11,342 nucleotides of DNA from an uncultured Clostridia bacterium (GTDB lineage: Bacteria; Bacillota; Clostridia; TANB77; CAG-508). Positions 1-6,216 of this stretch are shown here, in pieces. Every line of letters starts with the position of its first letter. Within the stretch, counting starts at the first letter, position 1. The DNA is taken from positions 1 through 11,342 of the forward strand of contig CANRML010000037.1 in NCBI GenBank assembly GCA_947631725.1, in the 5' to 3' direction. The notes under the pieces are model-generated. The model had not been told where the DNA came from and ran no database searches. It saw only the letters and a list, made by a program, of their open reading frames with translations. The position numbers and the translations under genes were made by a program.

Positions 1-22
1 TCCCTGATTTTTTCTTTGCCAT
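1..22 (-). CDS. 5' end of a dcw-cluster gene following mraY (partial)
   Basis: Only the first seven codons are visible, reading M-A-K-K-K-S-G before the window ends. The start is well supported: an AAGGAG Shine-Dalgarno lies at 29-34, six bases before the ATG at 20-22, and only 19 bases separate it from the mraY stop, so it is almost certainly co-transcribed with murE and mraY. In clostridial dcw clusters the gene after mraY is usually murD or ftsW/spoVE. A short lysine-rich start would suit FtsW/SpoVE, but seven residues cannot decide this and no name is assigned. Confidence 0.7.
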
Positions 23-41
23 ATTAGTCTCCTTCCTTTGT

Positions 42-1022
42 TTATATCACTTTTAATCCAATAACACATAAAACTAAAGTTACAATACTAAATACTATAA
101 CAATTTTATTTTCCTTCCATCCTGATAATTCAAAATGGTGGTGTAATGGTGCCATTTTAAATATTCTTTTTCCAGTTTTTTTGAAGTATGCAACTTGCAT
201 AATAACAGATATTGTTTCTATTACTGGTATCAATGCTATAATTAGCAAAATTAGTGGCATTTTCAAATATAGTACAATTGCTGAAATAACTCCACCTATT
301 AAAAGAGAACCTGTATCTCCCATAATTACTTTTGCTGGATGTAAGTTAAATATTAAAAATCCTAGAATAGAACCTATTACAATACTACCAAACACAGACA
401 TTTCTACTACACCACGTAACATTGCAATAACTGTCAAGCAAGTTATAATGATTACAGAAATACTTGAAGATAAACCATCTACTCCATCTGTTAAATTTAT
501 TGCATTTGTTGTTGCTAGGACAACACATATAGCAGCTGGTACATATACATACATTGGTAACACAATATATGTTTTTAGTATAGGGATATATGTTTGTGTT
601 CCTATTTTTGCACCTTCTACTAAATATAATACATATGCAACAGATATAACTAATAGTCCTAGCATTTTATAACTTGGCTTTAAACCTTCTGTATTTTTTA
701 ATACTAGTTTTTTATAGTCATCAATAAATCCAATTGCTCCAAAGCCTATGGTAAGTAATGACATTGGTATTATTTGCTGTGCCAATGTTTCTTGATTAGT
801 TGCATATAGATACACAGTTGTTGCAATTGTTCCAATTATCATAGATATGATGATAATTATTCCTCCCATTGTTGGAGTTCCTTGTTTTTTTAAATGTGAT
901 GCAGGTCCATCGTCTCTTTCTATTTGCCCTACTTTTAGTTTTCTTAATATTGGTATTGTTATCATCCCTAGTATAATTGATATTGCAAATGAGACAAGCA
1001 ATACTTCTATTTCAAAATTCAA
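42..1022 (-). CDS. mraY: Phospho-N-acetylmuramoyl-pentapeptide transferase MraY
   Basis: Integral membrane enzyme that moves phospho-MurNAc-pentapeptide from UDP onto undecaprenyl phosphate, making lipid I at the inner face of the membrane. Family motifs are all present (numbered from the start chosen here): D-D-G-P near 37-40 with the following T-P-T-M-G-G, D-D-Y-K-K near 101-105 (the Mg-binding aspartates), N-L-T-D-G-V-D-G near 176-183, G-D-T-G near 235-238, and the triple-His loop P-L-H-H-H-F near 292-297. About ten hydrophobic segments alternate with these loops, as in known MraY. The length, 326 residues, is normal. There is no ATG at the start. A TTG at 1029-1031 lies one base from the GAAAGG ribosome site (1033-1038), too close, so the in-frame TTG at 1020-1022, ten bases away, is preferred; the two proteins differ by three residues. 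It follows murE by about 60 bases without a terminator. Confidence 0.97.
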   Translation of the reverse strand: MNFEIEVLLVSFAISIILGMITIPILRKLKVGQIERDDGPASHLKKQGTPTMGGIIIIISMIIGTIATTVYLYATNQETLAQQIIPMSLLTIGFGAIGFIDDYKKLVLKNTEGLKPSYKMLGLLVISVAYVLYLVEGAKIGTQTYIPILKTYIVLPMYVYVPAAICVVLATTNAINLTDGVDGLSSSISVIIITCLTVIAMLRGVVEMSVFGSIVIGSILGFLIFNLHPAKVIMGDTGSLLIGGVISAIVLYLKMPLILLIIALIPVIETISVIMQVAYFKKTGKRIFKMAPLHHHFELSGWKENKIVIVFSIVTLVLCVIGLKVI

Positions 1023-1083
1023 TTTTATCAAACCTTTCGTATTTGCTACTTTGTATATTTTATTCTATCTTATTATAATTTAT

Positions 1084-2562
1084 TTATTTTTCTTCCATTT
1101 TTTCTATTATTTCACGTACAATAATTCTTTCATCAAATGGATATTTTACACCATTTATTTCTTGATATGGCTCATGCCCTTTTCCAGCTAATATTATAAT
1201 GTCTCTTTTATTTGCCATACTAATAGCTTTTTCAATTGCTTCTGTTCTATCTACAATAACTTCGTATTTTCCTTTAGTCTTTTTCATGCCTTCTTCTATC
1301 TGCTCTACTATTTTTTGAGGCTGTTCTGTTCTTGGGTTATCAGATGTAATAATAGTATAATCCGCTATTTTACCTGAAATTTCACCCATTATTGGTCTTT
1401 TTCCACTGTCTCTATCTCCACCACATCCAAATACAGAAATTACTCTACCACGAGTATAACTTTTTGTTGCTTGTAAGATATTTTGTAGACTTTCTGGTGA
1501 GTGAGCATAATCTATCATAATTGTTAATTCTTTTTTGTTATTTACAAGTTCTGATCTTCCTGGTACTCTAACTTCTAATAATGCTTCTTTTATAATCTCT
1601 GGTGATATATCAAATTTCTTTGCTACACAAATAGCAGCTAATGAATTATATACACTAAATCTTCCTGGTATTCCTGTTTTTATTCTTTCGTTTCTATCTG
1701 TTATTTTTACTTTGAAATCAACATATGCATTTGTAATTGTAATATCTTTTGCCAAAACATTTGCAAAATTATCAATTCCATATGTTGTAATATTACTATC
1801 TGGAAATAAATTAGGAATTTTTGCTCCATGCAAGTCATCTACATTTACAATTCCTGTTTTGCACATTTGAAATAATTTTAATTTAGATTTGAAATAATCT
1901 TCCATGTCTGGATGTTCGTTTTTACTAATATGATCTTCTGAAAAATTAGTAAATAATACTATATCAAATTGGCATCCTGTTACTCTATGTAATTTTAAAC
2001 TTTGTGAAGAAACTTCCATTACAACAACTTCTACACCTTCATCTACCATTTGACTAAATAGTTGTTGTAGTTCTAAACTTTCTGGTGTTGTTCTATCACT
2101 ATCTTTTATCTTCCTTCCATTTATATATGTTGCTATTGTTCCTATTAAGCCAACTTTTTTACCTGCTTTTTCTAATATTTCTTTTATCATAAATGTTGTT
2201 GTTGTTTTTCCTTTTGTTCCTGTTACACCTATTAGTTTTAATTTTGCTGATGGATTTCCATAAAAGTTAGATGCACAAATTGCTAAAGCTTCTCTTGTAT
2301 CTTTTGCCATAATTATTGTAACATCTTCTGGTATTTTTAATGATTTTAAATCACATCCTTCTTCTATCATAACTGCTGTTGCACCATTTTTTATTGCATC
2401 TTGGATAAATGTATGTCCATCTGTTGAAAATCCTTTTATTGCTATAAATAAGTATCCTTCTTTAATTTCTTTTGAGTTTTTGTCTAATCCTTTGATGTCT
2501 TTTTCTAAATCTCCTTTTACTTTTAGGCCTTCTAACCCTACTAATAATCGTTTTAATTCCAT
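1084..2562 (-). CDS. murE: UDP-N-acetylmuramoyl-L-alanyl-D-glutamate--2,6-diaminopimelate ligase MurE
   Basis: Cytoplasmic ATP-dependent Mur ligase that adds the third residue of the peptidoglycan stem peptide. The 492-residue protein has the three Mur domains: a UDP-sugar binding N-terminal part (about 1-105); a central ATPase with P-loop G-V-T-G-T-K-G-K-T-T (112-121), E-V-S-S-Q-S near 183-188 and the Y-F-K-S-K region (223-227) that carries the usually carbamylated lysine; and a C-terminal ligase domain from about 335. The motif D-N-P-R (408-411) is the diagnostic site for meso-diaminopimelate; lysine-adding enzymes differ there. The ATG at 2560-2562 has a GAGAGGA ribosome site ten bases upstream. 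It is the first gene of its transcript (promoter at 2625-2653) and leads into mraY. In most Firmicutes spoVD or another PBP gene precedes it and murF follows; neither does here. Confidence 0.97.
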   Translation of the reverse strand: MELKRLLVGLEGLKVKGDLEKDIKGLDKNSKEIKEGYLFIAIKGFSTDGHTFIQDAIKNGATAVMIEEGCDLKSLKIPEDVTIIMAKDTREALAICASNFYGNPSAKLKLIGVTGTKGKTTTTFMIKEILEKAGKKVGLIGTIATYINGRKIKDSDRTTPESLELQQLFSQMVDEGVEVVVMEVSSQSLKLHRVTGCQFDIVLFTNFSEDHISKNEHPDMEDYFKSKLKLFQMCKTGIVNVDDLHGAKIPNLFPDSNITTYGIDNFANVLAKDITITNAYVDFKVKITDRNERIKTGIPGRFSVYNSLAAICVAKKFDISPEIIKEALLEVRVPGRSELVNNKKELTIMIDYAHSPESLQNILQATKSYTRGRVISVFGCGGDRDSGKRPIMGEISGKIADYTIITSDNPRTEQPQKIVEQIEEGMKKTKGKYEVIVDRTEAIEKAISMANKRDIIILAGKGHEPYQEINGVKYPFDERIIVREIIEKMEEK

Positions 2563-2590
2563 TTAGAATCATCCTCTCATTTTTTTATCT

Positions 2591-2615
2591 GTTGTCAGCA
2601 AAATTTTGCCAACAA
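2591..2615. promoter_or_regulatory. Palindrome at the predicted murE transcription start
   Basis: A perfect 12-base palindrome, GCAAAATTTTGC (2598-2609), is flanked by imperfect complementary arms (TTGT before it, ACAA after it, with one mismatch step), giving about 25 bases of dyad symmetry. It begins about ten bases downstream of the murE -10 box, so it covers the predicted start site and the first transcribed bases. It could be an operator or a hairpin at the 5' end of the mRNA. No run of T follows it, so it is not a terminator. No regulator is recognised. Confidence 0.45.
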
Positions 2616-2624
2616 TTCTAGTAT

Positions 2625-2653
2625 ATTATATATCTTTTTTTATTTTTTGTATA
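2625..2653 (-). promoter_or_regulatory. Promoter of the murE-mraY transcript
   Basis: On the minus strand a perfect TATAAT (2625-2630) lies 17 bases after TATACA (2648-2653), a four-of-six match to the sigma-A -35 box. The predicted start is near 2618, leaving a leader of about 55 bases before the murE ATG. The pyrI terminator lies directly upstream, which supports an independent transcript. Confidence 0.6.
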
Positions 2654-2711
2654 GGGTTTTAGTAATTTTTTTGAAAATATTATTGATACTTTTTTTAAGT
2701 CATTTTTATAC

Positions 2712-2737
2712 AAAAAATAGGCTACTTCGCCTATTTT
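2712..2737 (-). terminator. Rho-independent terminator of pyrBI
   Basis: A perfect nine-base-pair stem is formed by AAAATAGGC (2714-2722) and GCCTATTTT (2729-2737) around a six-base loop. Read on the minus strand, the second arm runs into six Ts (2717-2712). It starts five bases after the pyrI stop codon. Confidence 0.85.
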
Positions 2738-2741
2738 AATA

Positions 2742-3161
2742 TTATTCTTCCTTCATAGTCTCACAATATTTGCAACGATATATTTTTTTCTCTTTATCTG
2801 TTAGTATGAAAATTTGTTGCAATTCATTTTCACTAGATGTAATACATCTTGGATTTTTGCATTTTGCAATATTTACAATCTCTTTTGGCAATTCTACATG
2901 GTATTTTTCTACTCTTTCATTATTTTGAATAATGTTTATAGTAATATTAGAATCCAAATATCCTAAAATATCTAAATCCAAATCGATTTTTTTATCTATT
3001 TTGATAATATCTTTTCTTCCCATTTTTTTACTTTTTGCATTTGTAATAATTGCAACTGAGCAATCTAATTCTCCTAGATTTAATGCTTTATATATTTCCA
3101 TCCCTTTTTTTGCTTTTATATGATCAATTACAATTCCATTTTTAATACTATCTATATTCAT
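2742..3161 (-). CDS. pyrI: Aspartate carbamoyltransferase regulatory chain PyrI
   Basis: Regulatory subunit of aspartate transcarbamoylase, which binds nucleotides (CTP and ATP in characterised enzymes) and couples to the catalytic trimers of PyrB, setting pyrimidine synthesis by feedback. The N-terminal half matches the family allosteric domain, with I-K-N-G-I-V-I-D-H-I near the start and G-R-K-D-I-I-K-I near 48-55. The C-terminal half is the zinc domain: four cysteines arranged C-x4-C (C-K-N-P-R-C) and C-x2-C (C-K-Y-C). At 139 residues it is slightly shorter than the E. coli protein (about 153), mainly at the ends. The ATG is preceded by AGGAGG five bases upstream, and this ribosome site overlaps the TAG stop of pyrB, which suggests translational coupling. 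PyrI is typical of clostridia and absent from Bacillus. Confidence 0.96.
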   Translation of the reverse strand: MNIDSIKNGIVIDHIKAKKGMEIYKALNLGELDCSVAIITNAKSKKMGRKDIIKIDKKIDLDLDILGYLDSNITINIIQNNERVEKYHVELPKEIVNIAKCKNPRCITSSENELQQIFILTDKEKKIYRCKYCETMKEE

Positions 3162-3170
3162 AAGATCCTC

Positions 3171-4085
3171 CTATTTTATTTCCAATAATTTTAAAATTAG
3201 TGCCATCCTTATATATTTTCCATATCTTGCTTGCTTAAAATAACATGCTCTTGGGTCATCATCTACTTCTGTTGATATTTCATTTACTCTTGGTAGAGGA
3301 TGTAAAATTGCTAAATCTGATTTTGCTTTTTCTAGTTTGCTTTTATTTAGAATATAATAATCTTTTAATCTAACATAATCTTCTTCATTGAAAAATCTTT
3401 CTTTTTGTACTCTTGTCATATATAAAATGTCTAGTTTTTCCATATGTTCTTCAATATCATTTGTCTCAGTATATTCAATATTATTTTTATCAAGGACTTC
3501 TTCTTTTATATAATCTGGAATTTTTAATTCTTCTGGTGAGATTAATACAAATTTTATATTTTTATATCTTACCATTGCAGTTATTAGTGAGTGTACAGTT
3601 CTTCCGAATTTTAAGTCTCCACATAATCCTATTGTTAAGTTATCTAATCTGTTTTTTTCACAAGATATTGTTAATAAGTCTGTTAATGTTTGTGTTGGAT
3701 GGTTATGTCCTCCATCTCCTGCATTTATAATTGGTATAGTTGATTTTATTGATGCAACTAGTGGTGCTCCTTCTTTTGGATGTCTCATTGCTATAATATC
3801 AGCATATCCTCCAACAACTCTAATTGTATCTGATACGCTTTCTCCTTTTGCAGTTGAACTTGAAGATGCCTCTGAAAAACCTATTACATTTCCTCCTAAT
3901 TCCATCATTGCTGATTCAAAACTAAGTCTTGTCCTTGTACTTGGCTCAAAAAATAAAGTAGCCAATTTCTTATGCTTGCATTTCTCTGAATATTTGTCAG
4001 GAAACTGCATAATATCTTTGGCTACTTTTATTAGTTCGTCTATTTCATCTACTGTTAAGTCTTTAATATCAATTAAATGTTTCAT
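3171..4085 (-). CDS. pyrB: Aspartate carbamoyltransferase catalytic chain PyrB
   Basis: Catalyses carbamoyl phosphate plus L-aspartate to N-carbamoyl-L-aspartate, the committed step of de novo pyrimidine synthesis in the cytoplasm. The 304 residues hold the carbamoyl-phosphate loop F-F-E-P-S-T-R-T-R (45-53), the mobile loop with S-T-A-K-G-E-S (77-83), R-H-P (101-103), the H-P-T-Q motif (129-132) and the aspartate-binding H-P-L-P-R-V near the C terminus. Length is standard (E. coli about 310). The start ATG has a perfect AGGAGG at 4091-4096, five bases away. It is the first gene of a two-gene operon with pyrI. The predicted leader is only about 20 bases, so there is no room for a PyrR-type or UTP-sensitive attenuator; control would be at the promoter or through PyrI. 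Confidence 0.98.
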   Translation of the reverse strand: MKHLIDIKDLTVDEIDELIKVAKDIMQFPDKYSEKCKHKKLATLFFEPSTRTRLSFESAMMELGGNVIGFSEASSSSTAKGESVSDTIRVVGGYADIIAMRHPKEGAPLVASIKSTIPIINAGDGGHNHPTQTLTDLLTISCEKNRLDNLTIGLCGDLKFGRTVHSLITAMVRYKNIKFVLISPEELKIPDYIKEEVLDKNNIEYTETNDIEEHMEKLDILYMTRVQKERFFNEEDYVRLKDYYILNKSKLEKAKSDLAILHPLPRVNEISTEVDDDPRACYFKQARYGKYIRMALILKLLEIK

Positions 4086-4113
4086 ATTTTCCTCCTAAAA
4101 TTTTATTTCTTAT

Positions 4114-4142
4114 GTTTTATCAAAAATATTATATTCTGTCAA
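4114..4142 (-). promoter_or_regulatory. Promoter of pyrBI
   Basis: On the minus strand a perfect TTGACA (4137-4142) is followed after 17 bases by TAAAAC (4114-4119). The -10 box is only a four-of-six match but is extended by an upstream TG (TGATAAAAC). The predicted start is near 4107, giving a very short leader before the AGGAGG site. Confidence 0.65.
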
Positions 4143-4151
4143 TACTTTTTT

Positions 4152-4186
4152 AATAAAAAACAAACAAGGTTATTTTCCTTGCTTGT
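4152..4186 (-). terminator. Rho-independent terminator of the glycosyltransferase operon
   Basis: A ten-base-pair stem with one G-U pair (arms 4160-4169 and 4177-4186) encloses a seven-base loop. On the minus strand it is followed by six Ts and an A. The stop codon of the family 2 glycosyltransferase lies in the loop, so the terminator overlaps the end of the coding region. It also insulates the pyrB promoter directly downstream. Confidence 0.8.
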
Positions 4187-5018
4187 TATTGCTTTTATAT
4201 ATTGCTTTTATTGCATCATCTAGTCTTTTTTTACACATCTTTACTTCTTTTTTTATGATGATGTCTATTTCTTCTGTATATTCTTGTTTTCTCATTTTTT
4301 CTAAGTCTTTCAAATTTTGTATTGTATCTTCTACATTTTTTAGTCCAATCTTAGTTGTTATGCTTCCTTTTCTTCCACTAATATAATTATGAACAACAAA
4401 ATCTGCTATTTTATAGCTATTTGATTTCATAACAGCTCTATATACAAATAATACATCTTCATAAAGTCTACCTTCTGGAAATCTAATCTTATTTTTCTCT
4501 AAGAATTCTCTTCTCCAGCATTTACTCCATACATTAGGATATTGGTCTGTTGCAGCTTTATATGTTTTAGTACAAGTTTCTGGTGTTGGTATTACTAGTT
4601 CTTCCCTATTTCCTTCTATTTTAAATCCTAAATATACAACATCTACTTTATCTTTTCCTATTACTTTGTCTAGTTTTTCTAATACTTTATTATTTGATAA
4701 ATAATCATCTCCGTCTAAGAATATAATATATTCTCCTGTTGCTGCATCTAATGCTGCATTTCTTGTTGCACCAATTTTTTTGTTTATTTTACGTTCAATA
4801 TATATGATATCATTATGCGATTTTTTCATTTGTTCGATTTTTTCACCTGTTTTATCTGTTGAGCAATCATTAACTACTATAATTTCAATATTTTTTAATG
4901 TTTGATTTACTACACTTGTTATCGCTCTTTCTATATAGTCCTCGATGTTATATGCTGTTATTAATACACTAAATCTTTTTTGTGTATTTGTATTTTTTTG
5001 CTCTGCTTGCTGGTCCAT
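4170..5018 (-). CDS. Family 2 (GT-A) glycosyltransferase
   Basis: Cytoplasmic or membrane-associated transferase that moves a sugar from a nucleotide-sugar donor to a glycan or lipid-linked acceptor. The GT-A fold is clear: F-S-V-L-I-T-A-Y-N opens the nucleotide-binding domain (16-24), V-N-D-C-S-T-D follows (49-55), a D-G-D-D metal-binding motif is at 102-105, and an E-D pair at 187-188 (L-Y-E-D-V) fits the catalytic base seen in this family. It has 282 residues and no membrane segment, unlike processive GT2 enzymes. The ATG lies inside the end of the upstream glycosyltransferase gene (50-base overlap), with GGAAGGAG 13 bases before it, a long spacing. A closer in-frame TTG is blocked by a stop, so this start stands. 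Donor and acceptor cannot be told from sequence. It probably works with its partner on a surface polysaccharide or teichoic acid-like polymer. Confidence 0.92.
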   Translation of the reverse strand: MDQQAEQKNTNTQKRFSVLITAYNIEDYIERAITSVVNQTLKNIEIIVVNDCSTDKTGEKIEQMKKSHNDIIYIERKINKKIGATRNAALDAATGEYIIFLDGDDYLSNNKVLEKLDKVIGKDKVDVVYLGFKIEGNREELVIPTPETCTKTYKAATDQYPNVWSKCWRREFLEKNKIRFPEGRLYEDVLFVYRAVMKSNSYKIADFVVHNYISGRKGSITTKIGLKNVEDTIQNLKDLEKMRKQEYTEEIDIIIKKEVKMCKKRLDDAIKAIYKSNNKQGK

Positions 5019-6141
5019 CTTCTATTTCAATCTCCTTCCCTTTGACAGTTGCATCAAATAGTTTAAGCAAGTTATTTGCTGCGTTTTCGCTTGTCCATTT
5101 TTTATTTACTACTTCATATGCATTTATTCCCAATGTTTTTCTTAAGTCCTTATCATTTATTACCCTTTTTACTTGTTCTTCTAATTCTTTATAAGTATTA
5201 TACATTATACCACTTTTGTTTTGCTTTATCAAATATGGTACTGAACCCATCCTTCTATTAGCAATTACTGCACAGCCTGCACTCATTGCTTCGTTAACAA
5301 CAGCTCCCCATCCTTCTGCACTGCCACTTGTTGCAAGAAAAATATTCGCCTTTTCCATATATTTTCTTACTTCTGTGCTTGGAACTTGACCTATAATTTT
5401 TACAACATCTTCTAAATGTTCTTTTTGAATTATATTTTTTATTTTCTCTTCTAAAACTCCTGTGCCTAGCATCTTTAACTCAAAATCATAACCTTGTTTT
5501 TTTAGATTTTTAGCTAATTTTAAGGCTACTTCTGGGTGTTTCCATTTTATAAACCTTGCAACCCAAACAAGCTCTATTTTTTCATTTTCTTCTTTTTTAT
5601 CTATTAGTTTTTCTATATCACATTTTTGATTTTCTAGAAAATATCCCCATTTATATATTTTATTTTTATACATCCCGAATCGGTTGAAATCATTTGCTCC
5701 ATAAGCATTTGCAGATAACATATATAGATTTTTGTTTTTTCTATATTTTATATGTCTTTGATACAATAATTTTAATTTTTCTTTATTAAATACTGTTTTC
5801 CAAAATCCGTCTGTAAATAGGAAAATTCTATATCTATACCTAAATGTTATTTTATCTTGTTTTAATCGTTCTTCTATGTAATCATCTGGTATTGAACCAA
5901 TCATTACTATGTCACTATCTAAAGCTAATTCTTTTGCTTTTTTATTCATTTCTTCATTTTCATAGGCTCTAACTACAAAATCATATTGTTTGTCCAAGTC
6001 TTGAAATCCCATATCTAAACGCCACTGAAATATTTTTTCTGTTGATACAAATTTAAAATCATCGCCTAGTTTTTTTTGCATTTCTAAGCAAAATGGTACT
6101 TGGTGATGTGTTAAAAAATTAGAAAAAAATGTGACCTTCAT
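4969..6141 (-). CDS. Family 4 (GT-B) glycosyltransferase
   Basis: Retaining GT-B enzyme of the GT4 family, probably adding a sugar to a cell-surface glycan intermediate on the cytoplasmic side of the membrane. The C-terminal Rossmann domain begins near 189 with I-E-L-V-W-V-A-R-F (189-197) and contains the family E-x7-E motif at E276 and E284 within S-A-E-G-W-G-A-V-V-N-E-A, the usual donor-sugar contacts. The N-terminal half, starting with M-K-V-T-F-F-S-N and T-H-H-Q, is the acceptor domain and resembles transferases from exopolysaccharide loci. At 390 residues the length is normal. The start has AAAGAGGG six bases upstream. It is the first gene of a two-gene unit and overlaps the next gene by 50 bases. 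The last 20 or so residues are highly charged and lie outside the fold. The exact substrate is unknown. Confidence 0.92.
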   Translation of the reverse strand: MKVTFFSNFLTHHQVPFCLEMQKKLGDDFKFVSTEKIFQWRLDMGFQDLDKQYDFVVRAYENEEMNKKAKELALDSDIVMIGSIPDDYIEERLKQDKITFRYRYRIFLFTDGFWKTVFNKEKLKLLYQRHIKYRKNKNLYMLSANAYGANDFNRFGMYKNKIYKWGYFLENQKCDIEKLIDKKEENEKIELVWVARFIKWKHPEVALKLAKNLKKQGYDFELKMLGTGVLEEKIKNIIQKEHLEDVVKIIGQVPSTEVRKYMEKANIFLATSGSAEGWGAVVNEAMSAGCAVIANRRMGSVPYLIKQNKSGIMYNTYKELEEQVKRVINDKDLRKTLGINAYEVVNKKWTSENAANNLLKLFDATVKGKEIEIEDGPASRAKKYKYTKKI

Positions 6142-6182
6142 ATAGTACCCTCTTTCCTACAATTTTTACCATTATATAGCAT

Positions 6183-6211
6183 ATTATACCATTTTTTTAT
6201 CAAATCGTCAA
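6183..6211 (-). promoter_or_regulatory. Promoter of the two glycosyltransferase genes
   Basis: On the minus strand TTGACG (6206-6211) is separated by 17 bases from a perfect TATAAT (6183-6188), which also has the extended TGG before it. This is one of the strongest promoter matches in the window. It starts six bases after the sulfatase stop codon; no terminator lies between, so read-through from the sulfatase gene is also possible. Confidence 0.75.
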
Positions 6212-6216
6212 TATTT

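Noticed and set aside
1072..1077. TATAAT between murE and mraY on the minus strand
   Set aside because: No acceptable -35 box lies 16-18 bases upstream, so a separate mraY promoter is not supported.
181..1191. Two plus-strand open frames opposite mraY and murE
   Set aside because: They are antisense shadows of strongly conserved genes, have no ribosome sites and encode low-complexity hydrophobic peptides.
4086..4136. Pyrimidine attenuator or PyrR-binding leader upstream of pyrB
   Set aside because: The predicted leader is only about 20 bases and contains no hairpins.
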